From NCBI GenBank assembly GCA_905214315.1, contig CAJMLN010000002.1:1-64000 (forward strand): a stretch of 64,000 nt of DNA, given 5' to 3'. The notes under the pieces were generated by a model, which was not told the origin of the DNA, made no database searches, and saw only the letters and a list, made by a program, of their open reading frames with translations. Each line of letters starts with the position of its first letter. Position 1 is the first letter of the stretch. This DNA is from an uncultured bacterium. GTDB lineage: Bacteria; Bacillota; Clostridia; Christensenellales; QALW01. Shown one piece after another: positions 15,114 to 24,027 of the stretch. The position numbers and the translations under genes were made by a program.

Positions 15114-16003
15114 GGGGTTCCTCCCAGACGGCACCGGATCTGGTAAAGGCCGTCCCTGAGGCAGCCGATGCCGATAAACGTATTTTCACAATACAGCCGG
15201 ACCGGCTCGTTTTCTTTTGCCGCCGCCGGGTCAGCTGCCAGCGCGGCTGCAACGGGATTTCCATTCTGCAGTTTTTTTTGGGCCGCCGCGGAAAAATATA
15301 CCGCCGGCAGAAAGGCGACGGCCTGATCCATCGGCACCAGAAAAGAAAAATCGTTCTCAGTCACACGCCGCTCTATTTCCGCAATGGGTAAGGCCTCTTC
15401 CACACGAAAGCCTCCGGCACTTTCGCGCAGAAGATGCCGCATATGCGCCCCGCAGCCCAGGGCATTGCCCAGATCCTCGCAGAGCGTGCGTATATAGGTG
15501 CCCTTGCCGCATATAACCCGGATTTCACATTCGTTTTTTTCTACCGGAGAAAGCACGGTAAGGCTTTCGATCTCGATTTCGCGGGGCTGCCGCGCTACCT
15601 CTTTGCCCCGGCGGGCAAGCGCATACAGCCGTTGGCCGTCCTGTCGCAGGGCCGAATACATCGGCGGCACCTGCTGAATGCGTCCGGTGAGCTTTGCGGC
15701 CGCGTCCAGCAGCTCTTGGTGGGAAAATGCCGGCGTGTGTTCGGCAAGCACCCTGCCGGAAGCGTCCTGGGTATCGGTGATAATGCCGAAGCGCACCCTT
15801 GCTTGATAGGTCTTGTGACGGGAGGTGAGAAAATCGAACAGCCGGGTGGCCTGCCCTACGCAAACGGGCAGTACACCCTCGGCGTCCGGGTCCAGCGTGC
15901 CGGCATGGCCGATACGCCGTTCATGCAGCACGCCTTTTAATTTATTTACCACGTCGCCTGAGGTCCAGCCGGGCTCCTTGTATACATTGATGACGCCGTT
16001 CAT
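15110..16003 (-). CDS. truB: tRNA pseudouridine-55 synthase
   Basis: This encodes 297 residues. The enzyme isomerises U55 in the T loop of tRNAs. The start GVINVYKEPGWTSGDVV and the catalytic Asp38 in GHAGTLDPDAEGVLPV are typical, as is RFGIITDTQDASG; the C-terminus forms a PUA-like tail. It overlaps nrnA by ATGA and ribF by GTGA, so it is translationally coupled within the operon. Confidence 0.96.
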   Translation of the reverse strand: MNGVINVYKEPGWTSGDVVNKLKGVLHERRIGHAGTLDPDAEGVLPVCVGQATRLFDFLTSRHKTYQARVRFGIITDTQDASGRVLAEHTPAFSHQELLDAAAKLTGRIQQVPPMYSALRQDGQRLYALARRGKEVARQPREIEIESLTVLSPVEKNECEIRVICGKGTYIRTLCEDLGNALGCGAHMRHLLRESAGGFRVEEALPIAEIERRVTENDFSFLVPMDQAVAFLPAVYFSAAAQKKLQNGNPVAAALAADPAAAKENEPVRLYCENTFIGIGCLRDGLYQIRCRLGGTP

Positions 16004-16947
16004 GCCCGCAGCACCTCTTTTAACGCATTTAACAGCTGCTCCAGAACCTGCTGCCGCGTGCCCGGAAGGTTGCAGCCCGCGGCCAGCTTATGTCCGCCGC
16101 CGCCGAACGCAGCGCAGACGGCCGAAACGTCATATTGCGGAAGGCAGCGCAGGCTGGCCTTGTAGCCATCCTCCGTCTGGCGGATAAAAAACGCGATATG
16201 CGCGCCTTCTACGCTGCGGCACAGCTCTACCACATCGTCCGAATCAGCCTGCTCCGCATGAAAGGCGCTGTAGTCGTCCGCATCAAGATACGTATAGGCC
16301 ACCCGGCCCTCAAAAGCGGTGGCAAGATGTTCAATGGCCCGTCCCCTCAGCCGTATTTTCTGCAGCGCGGCCGTCTGAAACAGGATTCCGGTCAGCTCAT
16401 CCTGCCGGATATCGTATTCATACAGCGCGGCTGTCTGCCGGACCTCCTCTGCGGTAACGCCGTTGTGCGAAAGCCTTCCGGTATCGGTGGAAACGGACAC
16501 GAACAGCGCCCGTGCCATATGCGTATCCAGCGCGATTTCCAGCTCCTTTAAAAGCTCCATTACCAAAAATCCGGCGGCGCTGTGCGGATAGACCGCATTC
16601 ACCTGTGCATAGAACGTGTTGGTTCTGTGGTGATCAAGCTGCGCGGTTCGCTTTATGGTTTTTAACAGCTGCGCGCAGCTTCCCAGCCGCGCCTCATCGC
16701 TGCAGTCCACGCAGATGACGCTGTCGAAGCGCTTCAGCTTTTCCCGTTTTGTTAAAGAGGCAATTTCCTCTATTTTCATAAAAGCTGCGGGAATATTCCC
16801 CTCGCAGAACCACTGCGCGCGCTTGCCCAGCTTTTCAAGGGCATAAATAAGGGCGGCGGCACTGCCCATAGTGTCGCCGTCCGGTGAGATGTGCGAGATG
16901 ACTGCAAAATTTTCACCCTGTTTTATAAAATCTGCCAGCTGTCTCAT
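16000..16947 (-). CDS. nrnA: DHH-family oligoribonuclease / pAp phosphatase (NrnA)
   Basis: This encodes 315 residues. NrnA degrades very short RNA oligonucleotides and dephosphorylates 3'-phosphoadenosine 5'-phosphate. The DHH motifs are visible: SHISPDGDTMGSAAAL, VDCSD, LDHHRTN and the DHHA1 signature FGGGGHKLAAG near the end. The order rbfA-nrnA-truB-ribF is conserved in Firmicutes. Four-base overlaps connect it to both neighbours. Confidence 0.93.
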   Translation of the reverse strand: MRQLADFIKQGENFAVISHISPDGDTMGSAAALIYALEKLGKRAQWFCEGNIPAAFMKIEEIASLTKREKLKRFDSVICVDCSDEARLGSCAQLLKTIKRTAQLDHHRTNTFYAQVNAVYPHSAAGFLVMELLKELEIALDTHMARALFVSVSTDTGRLSHNGVTAEEVRQTAALYEYDIRQDELTGILFQTAALQKIRLRGRAIEHLATAFEGRVAYTYLDADDYSAFHAEQADSDDVVELCRSVEGAHIAFFIRQTEDGYKASLRCLPQYDVSAVCAAFGGGGHKLAAGCNLPGTRQQVLEQLLNALKEVLRA

Positions 16948-17297
16948 TTTTCTTCCTCTTTAATCTGATTTAAAAGCTCGCTGATGTGTATGCTGTAGGC
17001 AATGGAATCGTCCGGCACAAAGGTCAGCTCGGGCATTTTGCGCACCTGAATCCTTTCGGAAAGCCGGCGCTTGATAAAGCCCTTGGCCTTCTCTAGGCCG
17101 ATAAAGGTCTGTTGTTTTTCCTCGTCCGTACCGTACACGGTAAAAAATACCTTACAGTACTGCAGGTCATTGCTCAACTCCACCCGGATGATGCTGCATA
17201 GCGTTCCGATCCGCGGATCGTGCAGCTCGTTCCTTAAAATATCGGCCAGCGCCCGCTGGATTTCAAGCCCCAGCCTGTCTGAACGTTTATACTGCAT
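16944..17297 (-). CDS. rbfA: Ribosome-binding factor A
   Basis: This encodes 117 residues. RbfA is a KH-like 30S maturation factor acting on the 5' end of 16S rRNA. Typical blocks are RLGLEIQRALADILRNEL, DPRIG, the strand segment VELSNDLQYCKVFFTVYG and RKMPELTFVPDDSIAYSIHI. It lies 9 bases after infB and overlaps nrnA by four bases. Confidence 0.95.
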   Translation of the reverse strand: MQYKRSDRLGLEIQRALADILRNELHDPRIGTLCSIIRVELSNDLQYCKVFFTVYGTDEEKQQTFIGLEKAKGFIKRRLSERIQVRKMPELTFVPDDSIAYSIHISELLNQIKEEEK

Positions 17298-17306
17298 AGC
17301 TTCTCC

Positions 17307-19811
17307 TTATCTTGCGATCTCTTCCATAATAAACGCCTCGATCACATCGTTTTCCTTAATATCGTTATAGCCCTGGATGCCGATGCCGCATTCGTAGCCG
17401 GTGGCTACTTCCTTCACATCGTCCTTAAACCGGCGCAGCGATTCTACCTCGCCCTCATGGATAACAATATTATCCCTCAAAAGGCGGAGTTTACTCGCGC
17501 GGGTAATTTTACCGTCGGTCACATAGCTTCCGGCAACCGTGCCGTGGCCGGGAACCTTAAACGTCTGCCGTACCTCGGCATGGCCCAGAATTACTTCCTT
17601 AAACTCCGGCGCCAGCATTCCTTTCATAGCCGCTTCGATGTCCTCAATTGCGTTATAGATTACGCGATAGAGGCGGATATCAATTTTTTCATGCTCGGCC
17701 ATAGCGCGTGCAGTGGAATCTGGGCGCACGTTAAAGCCGATAATAATGGCATTGGAGGCCTGTGCCAGAATCACGTCGGAATTAGTAATAGCGCCCACGC
17801 CGCCATGCAGGGCTACGACCTTGACTTCCTCGTTGGAGAGCTTTTCAAGCGCCTGTTTTACCGCTTCCACGCTGCCCTGTACATCGGCTTTGATGATCAG
17901 GTTCAGCTGCTTCATTTCGCCCTCCTGGATCTGCGCGAACAGATCGTCCAGCGAAGCTGCGGTTTTGGCCTTTGCCTGGGCGGATTTGATCTTTGCCCGC
18001 CGCTCCTCGGCTACCTGACGGGAAAGCTTATCATCCTCGGTGGCATAGAGCTGATCGCCTGCTTCGGGAACCTCATTAAAGCCCAGAACCTCCACCGGGG
18101 TAGACGGCGGCGCTTCCTCCAGGCGCTCGCCCCGGTCGTTCATCATGGCGCGCACGCGGCCGAATACCGTACCGGCTACGATGGTATCGCCCACATGCAG
18201 CGTACCGTTCTGCACCAGCACTGTTGCCACGGGTCCTCTGCCCTTATCCAGCTTGGCTTCGATAATAATTCCCTTGGCCATAACGGTGGGGTTGGCCTTA
18301 TAGTCTTCTACCTCGGCCACCAGCAGGATCATCTCCAGAAGCTTGTCGATGCCCTCCTTGGTGTAGGCGGAAACGGGAACTATGATGGTGTCGCCGCCCC
18401 AATCCTCGGGAACGAGTTCATGCTGCGTCAGCTCGGTTTTTACGCGCTCCGGATCGGCCGCGGGCTTATCCATTTTGTTAATGGCCACAATAATCGGCAC
18501 CTCGGCCGCTTTGGCGTGGTTGATGGCCTCTATTGTCTGGGGCATCACGCCGTCGTCTGCGGCGACTACGATGATCGCAATATCGGTAGACTGTGCGCCG
18601 CGGGCGCGCATCGAGGTAAACGCCTCGTGCCCCGGGGTATCGATAAAGGTGATTTTTTTCTCCCCATGGCTGATCTGGTACGCACCGATATGCTGGGTAA
18701 TGCCGCCGGCCTCGCTGGCGGTTACATTGGCATGACGGATTGCGTCCAGCAGCGAGGTTTTTCCGTGGTCAACGTGTCCCATAATGGTAACCACGGGCGG
18801 TCTTGTGCTGTAGCCTTCGCCGGTCTGATCGGTATCGTCGGCGATATCAATGAGGGTATCCTCAAAGGTCTTAGTCAGCTTCTGCTCCAGCTCTATGCCG
18901 TATTCCATAGCCACCATCAAGGCGGTTTCATAGTCGATCTCCTGGTTCACAGTGGCCATAACGCCCATCAGGAACAGTTTTTTTACAATATCCGCTGCGG
19001 GCTTGCCTAGTTTTTCGGAAAGGTCTTTAATCAAAATCGTTTCGGTAGTCATAACCGCGCTTTCAATCACGATCGGCTCAATGGTCTTTTTGACCTCTTT
19101 CTTTTCCTTTTTGGGCTTTCTTACGCGGAAAAATTCTTCCTCCTCTGCGCCGGGCGCAGGCTGACGCCGGTCTCTTCTGGTATTCTTCGGCGTTTGTTCG
19201 GAATTTTCATGGTTTTTCCGGTACATTTTTTTATTCGGATCATAATTGCTTACCCGTTCTTTTTCAGCAACAGGCATGGCGGGAGCCATTCCCGGGGTCC
19301 GCGGCTGCTGCGGGCGGGGCTTGCGCTGCTCACCGGCGGCGCCATCCTTATTGGCGCGGAACGGCGGCCGTCCCTGGGATGGCTGCGTACCGTCTTCCCG
19401 GCGCGGACGCGCCGTGTTATTTTGATAACCGCTGCTGGGGCGCTTGAAGCCGCGCTCTTCGGGCATTTTTGTTTCCTTTCGGGGCTGGTTTGCGGGGAGG
19501 GGGGATTTCTTTTCCTCTGCTTTGGGCTGTACGGCCGGCTCTTCCTGTACAGGGGCGGCCTGTGCGGCTTCCTCCTTTGCTGCTTCGGCCAGCGCTTCGG
19601 CTTCTTCCCGGGCTCGCTGCGCCTCATATTCGGCGCGGGCCTGCTCCTGCTCCGCCCTCTGCTGCGCGCGGCGTTCTTCCTCCGCTCTTGCCAAAATAGC
19701 GCTGTTCTTATCTGAAAGCGCTTTTTTCTGGGCCTCCAGCGTCTGCTGTGCCCTGGCTATTTTCTCAAGCAATTCGTTGCTCGCCTTTTGAATGTCTGCT
19801 GCTTTGCTCAT
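17307..19811 (-). CDS. infB: Translation initiation factor IF-2
   Basis: This encodes 834 residues. IF-2 is a GTPase that places initiator tRNA on the 30S subunit. Residues 1-235 are a charged, Ala/Glu/Arg/Pro-rich low-complexity region. The IF2_N-like helix segment near 250-310 precedes the G domain with GHVDHGKT at 345-352, DTPGHEAF, NKMDKP and SAYT. Domains II-IV follow, ending EAFIMEEIAR. The coding start overlaps ylxQ by ATGA. Confidence 0.97.
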   Translation of the reverse strand: MSKAADIQKASNELLEKIARAQQTLEAQKKALSDKNSAILARAEEERRAQQRAEQEQARAEYEAQRAREEAEALAEAAKEEAAQAAPVQEEPAVQPKAEEKKSPLPANQPRKETKMPEERGFKRPSSGYQNNTARPRREDGTQPSQGRPPFRANKDGAAGEQRKPRPQQPRTPGMAPAMPVAEKERVSNYDPNKKMYRKNHENSEQTPKNTRRDRRQPAPGAEEEEFFRVRKPKKEKKEVKKTIEPIVIESAVMTTETILIKDLSEKLGKPAADIVKKLFLMGVMATVNQEIDYETALMVAMEYGIELEQKLTKTFEDTLIDIADDTDQTGEGYSTRPPVVTIMGHVDHGKTSLLDAIRHANVTASEAGGITQHIGAYQISHGEKKITFIDTPGHEAFTSMRARGAQSTDIAIIVVAADDGVMPQTIEAINHAKAAEVPIIVAINKMDKPAADPERVKTELTQHELVPEDWGGDTIIVPVSAYTKEGIDKLLEMILLVAEVEDYKANPTVMAKGIIIEAKLDKGRGPVATVLVQNGTLHVGDTIVAGTVFGRVRAMMNDRGERLEEAPPSTPVEVLGFNEVPEAGDQLYATEDDKLSRQVAEERRAKIKSAQAKAKTAASLDDLFAQIQEGEMKQLNLIIKADVQGSVEAVKQALEKLSNEEVKVVALHGGVGAITNSDVILAQASNAIIIGFNVRPDSTARAMAEHEKIDIRLYRVIYNAIEDIEAAMKGMLAPEFKEVILGHAEVRQTFKVPGHGTVAGSYVTDGKITRASKLRLLRDNIVIHEGEVESLRRFKDDVKEVATGYECGIGIQGYNDIKENDVIEAFIMEEIAR

Positions 19812-20140
19812 TTTTTAACCCCCAAATTCAGGTTGATCTCATTTATGATTGCATCGGCAAACTGCTTGCCGGTAATGCAAACTGCCTTGCGCTCGGGCTT
19901 GCCGATGGCCGCTCCAAGCCGGTCGTCATCCAGCTGATACACCGGCACGCCTCTGAATAGAGCCAAATCGGCATAGTGCTTCAGCGTGTTTGGCGAAACC
20001 GCCGCCGAAAGCAATACCACCAGTGCTTCCTTGCTTTTAATGGCGTTTTCGCAGCCCTGCGCGCCGGAGACCAGCTGCCGCGTTTTAGCGGCAAAGCCCA
20101 CAAAGGTCATCAGCCGCGCGCCGTTTTTTATTTTATCCAT
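19808..20140 (-). CDS. ylxQ: L7Ae/L30e-family RNA-binding protein (YlxQ)
   Basis: This encodes 110 residues. It is a kink-turn-type RNA-binding fold protein, recognised by its place between ylxR and infB and by GARLMTFVGFAAKTRQLVSG, ALVVLLSAAVSPNTLKHY and FRGVPVYQLDDDRLGAAIGKPERKAV. I chose the ATG at 20140 with GGAG just upstream; this overlaps the ylxR stop by 8 bases. Longer upstream readings would run through ylxR. Confidence 0.88.
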   Translation of the reverse strand: MDKIKNGARLMTFVGFAAKTRQLVSGAQGCENAIKSKEALVVLLSAAVSPNTLKHYADLALFRGVPVYQLDDDRLGAAIGKPERKAVCITGKQFADAIINEINLNLGVKK

Positions 20141-20396
20141 TAATCTCCTTTTCCAGTGCCTGAAAGACCTCGTCACCCACAGCGGCGTCAAACGCGCGGG
20201 AAAGCGCACGGGTTTTGATGCTTTGTTTTAAGCATTCGGCATTGCGGCACAGATAGGCGCCGCGGCCGGAGGCTTTGCCGGTTGTATCCAGCCTAATTTC
20301 GCCCTCAGGTGTGCGGATGACGCGCACCAGTTCGCGCTTGGGCTTCATTTCCCGGCATCCTAAGCACATGCGCATCGGTGTTTTTTTCGTTTTCAC
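20133..20396 (-). CDS. rnpM: RNase P modulator RnpM (YlxR)
   Basis: This encodes 87 residues of the DUF448/YlxR family. The typical features are RMCLGCREMKPKRELVRVIR, GRGAYLC and the helix with KTRALSRAF. In B. subtilis the homologue binds RNase P RNA. It overlaps nusA by four bases and ylxQ by eight. Confidence 0.92.
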   Translation of the reverse strand: MKTKKTPMRMCLGCREMKPKRELVRVIRTPEGEIRLDTTGKASGRGAYLCRNAECLKQSIKTRALSRAFDAAVGDEVFQALEKEING

Positions 20397-21463
20397 TTGT
20401 CCCCCGCCTCTTCTAGGCCCTCTGCCTGACTCTGTGATTTGATATCAATATTCCAGCCTGTCAGCCGGGCGGTAAGCATGGCGTTCTGCCCCTTTTTGCC
20501 GATGGCCAGGGAAAGCTGATTATCCGGCACAATGACGGTAGCCTTCTTTTTGGCCTCGCCCTCTTCGATTTTTACCAGCAGAACCTTGGAGGGGCTTAAT
20601 GCGTTGGCGATATAGGTTACCGGATCGTCGCACCATTTGATGATATCGATTTTTTCATCGTTGATTTCGCTTACAATGTTGGCCACGCGCGTGCCCTTGG
20701 GGCCTACGCACGCGCCTAAAGGATCTACGTTCGGATCCTCGCTGTATACGGCGATTTTGGTTCGGGAGCCGGCATCGCGCGCGATTGCTTTAATAATAAC
20801 AACGCCCTGGGCAATTTCGGGCACTTCCAGCTCAAACAGCCGCTTGATCAGCTGCGGATGTGTGCGCGAAACGGTAATGGTAGTGCCGTACTGCACCTTT
20901 TTTACCTCGGAAACATATACCTTTAAGCGCATACCGGGCACGTAGTGCTCGCCCTCAATTTGTTCCTTGGGGGGAATTACGCCCTCTAATTTGCCCAGCT
21001 CTACATAGACGTAGCCGTTTTCCACCCGCTGTACCACGGCGGTAAGCAGTTCGTTTTGCTTGTCGGCATATTCGCTGTATACCTGGCCCTTTTCTGCTTC
21101 GCGCAGGCGCTGGGTGATTACCTGACGCGCCGTCTGCGCGCCGATACGGCCGTAATCCTCGGGGGTATCCTCCACTTCAACTTTATCGCCCACCACGGCG
21201 CCGGGCAGCAGCTCCTGCGCGTCCTCTACGGAAATTTCCAGAAGATTATCGTATACATCCTCCACTACCGTTTTTACAATGTAGCAGCGCACGTCGCCGG
21301 TTTCTCTGTCCATGTGGGCCACAAGCGTTGCCGCGTCGCTGAATTCCCGCACTTTTTTATAGGCCGATACCATGGCAAGCTCAATGGCCTCATAGAGCAT
21401 TTCTGCGTTGATGCCCTTTTCACTCTCCAGCATTTTAATCGCGCTGATCAATTCTGAATTCAT
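20393..21463 (-). CDS. nusA: Transcription termination/antitermination factor NusA
   Basis: This encodes 356 residues. An N-terminal polymerase-binding domain (about 1-125) with the start SELISAIKMLESEKGI is followed by an S1 domain (about 130-200, with NGYVYVELGKLEGVIPPKEQ) and two KH domains (about 220-345, with GACVGPKGTRVANI and LAIGKKGQNAMLTARLTGW). There is no E. coli-type acidic C-terminal repeat, as is usual for Firmicutes. I chose the ATG at 21463 because GGAGGAA lies just upstream; the four-codon-longer start would use that element as coding sequence. Confidence 0.95.
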   Translation of the reverse strand: MNSELISAIKMLESEKGINAEMLYEAIELAMVSAYKKVREFSDAATLVAHMDRETGDVRCYIVKTVVEDVYDNLLEISVEDAQELLPGAVVGDKVEVEDTPEDYGRIGAQTARQVITQRLREAEKGQVYSEYADKQNELLTAVVQRVENGYVYVELGKLEGVIPPKEQIEGEHYVPGMRLKVYVSEVKKVQYGTTITVSRTHPQLIKRLFELEVPEIAQGVVIIKAIARDAGSRTKIAVYSEDPNVDPLGACVGPKGTRVANIVSEINDEKIDIIKWCDDPVTYIANALSPSKVLLVKIEEGEAKKKATVIVPDNQLSLAIGKKGQNAMLTARLTGWNIDIKSQSQAEGLEEAGDK

Positions 21464-21478
21464 TTCTTCCTCCATTTT

Positions 21479-21937
21479 TCAGAAGCCTATATAAGGTCTG
21501 ATGCAATTTAAATTATTTCTCTTTACCGTCATAACGCCGTCCGCGTGTTCTATTACAACGGCTTCGTCGTCAAACGTTTTCAGCACGCCGATGAATTTCT
21601 TTTTTTTGCCCTCTTCAGGTTTTTTCAGGCGAAGCTCTATTTCTTTACCGATATTGCGTTCAAAATCCCGGTCAGTTTTCAGGGGACGGTCTCCCCAGGT
21701 GCTTACGCACAGGCAGTAGGGAGCACCGCCGGTGGGATCGGCTGCCTCCACGGCCTCGTCAATGGCGCGGGAAACGGCCTCGCAGTCGTCAATAGTCACG
21801 CCAGGCTCGCGGCAGATATAAAAATTAAGGCACATCTGTCCGGCCTCACGCGCGTATTCCACATCGGCCATTTCAAAGCCCATAGCCTCAATGATTTTTT
21901 GTGCGGCGTTCCCGGCAAGCTCGGCAGCTTTTGGCAT
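21479..21937 (-). CDS. rimP: Ribosome maturation factor RimP
   Basis: This encodes 152 residues. RimP assists 30S assembly. Typical elements are GFEMADVEYAREAGQMCLNFYI, DDCEAVSRAIDEAVEAADP and the C-terminal Sm-like domain beginning DRDFERNIGKEIELRL. It is the first gene of the operon reaching to ribF, with the ribosome binding site AAGGAGGGG and a hairpin leader upstream. Confidence 0.95.
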   Translation of the reverse strand: MPKAAELAGNAAQKIIEAMGFEMADVEYAREAGQMCLNFYICREPGVTIDDCEAVSRAIDEAVEAADPTGGAPYCLCVSTWGDRPLKTDRDFERNIGKEIELRLKKPEEGKKKKFIGVLKTFDDEAVVIEHADGVMTVKRNNLNCIRPYIGF

Positions 21938-21960
21938 AAAGCCCCTCCTTCAAAAATGAA

Positions 21961-21981
21961 GAGTGGGATATTCGCCCACTC
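21961..21981 (-). promoter_or_regulatory. Leader hairpin of the rimP-nusA operon
   Basis: On the reverse strand GAGTGGG pairs with CCCACTC across CGAATAT, followed by TTCATTTTTG, between the promoter and the rimP ribosome binding site. The short T-run suggests a conditional terminator or attenuator. Leaders with hairpins before rimP are known in other bacteria; that this one works similarly is inference. Confidence 0.55.
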
Positions 21982-22004
21982 TCGCAAGAACTATTGTGTG
22001 TATT

Positions 22005-22033
22005 ATGATACCATACACCCTAAAAAATTGCAA
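22005..22033 (-). promoter_or_regulatory. Promoter of the rimP-nusA-infB operon
   Basis: On the reverse strand TTGCAA (22033-22028), 17 bases and TATCAT (22010-22005) lie about 70 bases before rimP. The leader hairpin begins about 24 bases downstream of the -10. Confidence 0.75.
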
Positions 22034-22195
22034 ACATTATTTTAAATATATTTTGTATTTTTACGCCGGCTTTATACAAATAAATGTTTTTTATCTGTTT
22101 TTATAAAAAACGCGCTTTTTGTAAACAACATTTTTTCCTTTGTTTTGCCGGAATCGATGAAACGCTTTCTGCTCTAAAAGCAGCGCATTTTGCTT

Positions 22196-23881
22196 TTACG
22201 CAGCAGGCTGAAGGAGGATATTGTCGATTTTGACGTCTTCCCATCCCTTTGCGGCGGGATCGTAATACACCGTTACCGGTTTTTCCGGTGTTGCGCCGAA
22301 CGTAAAACGGTCAAGTCCCTCCGGCATATCGCCTGCAAACGTCACGCTCTTTAAACCGGAGCATCCTTCAAAAGCCATGTCTCCGAGCCTTTTCAAGCTC
22401 TTGGGAAAGGTTACGGTCTCCAGCGCGGTACAGGCATAAAACATGCTGTTCCCCAACGAGGTAACGCCTTCCTCCAGAATAAGCGAGGTCAGGGCCGTAT
22501 TTCCCGCAAAATGCCCGTGGCCGGTATCGCCCCAGCTTTCGATATTGCCGGTTATGCGTACCTCCTCCAGTGCCAAACAGTAGTGAAAAGCCTGAACGTC
22601 AATCGTTTTAACCGTTTCCGGAATCGTGATCCTTTTCAATCCGGAATACGCAAAGGCGTGAACGCCTATGGATTCCACGCTCTCAGGAATTTCAATTTCC
22701 TCCAGCGCCGGGCAGTAGCTGAAGGCGCCGTAGCTGATCGTTTTGATACCATTCTGTAAATGCACTGTTTTCAATGTTTTGCAATCCCTAAACGCGTAGG
22801 AATAATCGACGATAGCCGCCGGAATCGTTACCTCTTCTATTTGGCTTTCACTGAAGACGGATGCTTCTATTCTGACGGGGAACCCATCGATTTTATCCGG
22901 AAGAACGAGGCTGCTGTCGGATCCGGTATACTTTGTGATAACCGCAATGTCTTTTATTATTTCATATTCAAAATCTCCCTCGATTTTTGCGGTGGGAATG
23001 GGCACCGGCTCATCGTTTCCGGTGCCGATAGGCCTGAAAACCAAATCCTCGATTTCCGTATTCTCCCATCCTTTGGCCGCGGGATCATAGTATACGACGA
23101 CCGGCTTTTTTGGCTCGGCATTCAGCGTATAGCCTTGCAGAGCTTCCGGCTTATCGCCTAAAAACGTTACGCTTTGCATCGAAGAACATCCGGAAAACGC
23201 CGAAGCACCAAGGTTCGTCAGGCTCCGGGGAAAGGTTACGCTCTCCAGCGCGGTACAGCTGATAAAGGAATACGGGCCTATTTGGGTAACGCCTTCGTCT
23301 AAAATGACGGTGGTCAGGGCGGGATTTCCCGCGAACTGTCTGTCAAACAGCCAGTTTTGTATATCGCCTGTAAGATGTACCTCCTCCAGATTGGGGCAGC
23401 TATAAAATGCATAGCCCTCAAGTGTTTGGAGCTTTTTGGGCAGTTTAACCTTTTTCAGGCCGGAAAAAGCGAAGGCATTTGTACCTATTTTTTCTATGCT
23501 CTCAGGAATTTCGATTTCCTCAAGCGCGGCGCATGCGTAGAATGCGTAACTATCAATCAGCTTTAACCCTTTTTGTAAATGGACTGTTTTTAAGGTGTTA
23601 CATTCTAAAAAAGCACCGCTATATTCCTGAACGGAAGCCGGAACGGTCACCTCTTCTACATTGCTTTGGGTAAAAGCGTTTTCCCCGATGGTGCGGACCG
23701 GAAGCCCCTCGATTTTATCGGGAATGACAACGCTGGTATCGGAGCCGGTATATTGGGTGATGGTTACGGTGTTTTCGATGATTTCATATGTAAAATCACT
23801 GGCCGGGTTTGCACGGGGACTGCAGCTGACGCCGGAGAGAATAAAGACGGCGAGCAGGAAAGAGGCGAATAGCTTTTTCAT
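22196..23881 (-). CDS. BspA-type leucine-rich repeat lipoprotein with internal duplication
   Basis: This encodes 561 residues. The start MKKLFASFLLAVFILSGVSC is a lipoprotein signal with acylated Cys20. The mature part consists of LRR_5 (Treponema pallidum/BspA) repeats such as LEEIEIPESIEKIGTNAFAFSGLKKV. It falls into two homologous halves (about 29-282 and 303-561), each opening with a D-F-x-Y-E-I-I block and ending VYYDPAAKGWE. BspA-type proteins of other bacteria bind matrix proteins or other cells; binding here is inference. The start has AAGGAGTC 10 bases upstream, and the gene has its own promoter. Confidence 0.9.
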   Translation of the reverse strand: MKKLFASFLLAVFILSGVSCSPRANPASDFTYEIIENTVTITQYTGSDTSVVIPDKIEGLPVRTIGENAFTQSNVEEVTVPASVQEYSGAFLECNTLKTVHLQKGLKLIDSYAFYACAALEEIEIPESIEKIGTNAFAFSGLKKVKLPKKLQTLEGYAFYSCPNLEEVHLTGDIQNWLFDRQFAGNPALTTVILDEGVTQIGPYSFISCTALESVTFPRSLTNLGASAFSGCSSMQSVTFLGDKPEALQGYTLNAEPKKPVVVYYDPAAKGWENTEIEDLVFRPIGTGNDEPVPIPTAKIEGDFEYEIIKDIAVITKYTGSDSSLVLPDKIDGFPVRIEASVFSESQIEEVTIPAAIVDYSYAFRDCKTLKTVHLQNGIKTISYGAFSYCPALEEIEIPESVESIGVHAFAYSGLKRITIPETVKTIDVQAFHYCLALEEVRITGNIESWGDTGHGHFAGNTALTSLILEEGVTSLGNSMFYACTALETVTFPKSLKRLGDMAFEGCSGLKSVTFAGDMPEGLDRFTFGATPEKPVTVYYDPAAKGWEDVKIDNILLQPAA

Positions 23882-23911
23882 AAAAACAGACTCCTTATAC
23901 GAGTTGACAGT

Positions 23912-23940
23912 ATCATACGATAAAATCGTTGTACAGTCAA
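23912..23940 (-). promoter_or_regulatory. Promoter of the LRR lipoprotein gene
   Basis: On the reverse strand TTGACT (23940-23935), 17 bases and TATGAT (23917-23912) precede the gene by about 30 bases. Confidence 0.8.
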
Positions 23941-23984
23941 CAAAAACATTTTAAATGTAGTAAAACTTAAAAATTTACTGCATA

Positions 23985-24014
23985 AAAAATAAACCGGAAG
24001 GTGTCCGGTTTATT
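23985..24014 (-). terminator. Terminator of polC
   Basis: On the reverse strand ATAAACCGGA pairs with TCCGGTTTAT across a short loop and is followed by TTTTTATG. It starts 14 bases after the polC stop. Confidence 0.85.
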
Positions 24015-24027
24015 TTCAGGTTATCTG

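Noticed and set aside
17457..19010. 517-codon frame opposite infB
   Set aside because: It is a shadow of infB; it has Gly/His-rich composition and no ribosome binding site.
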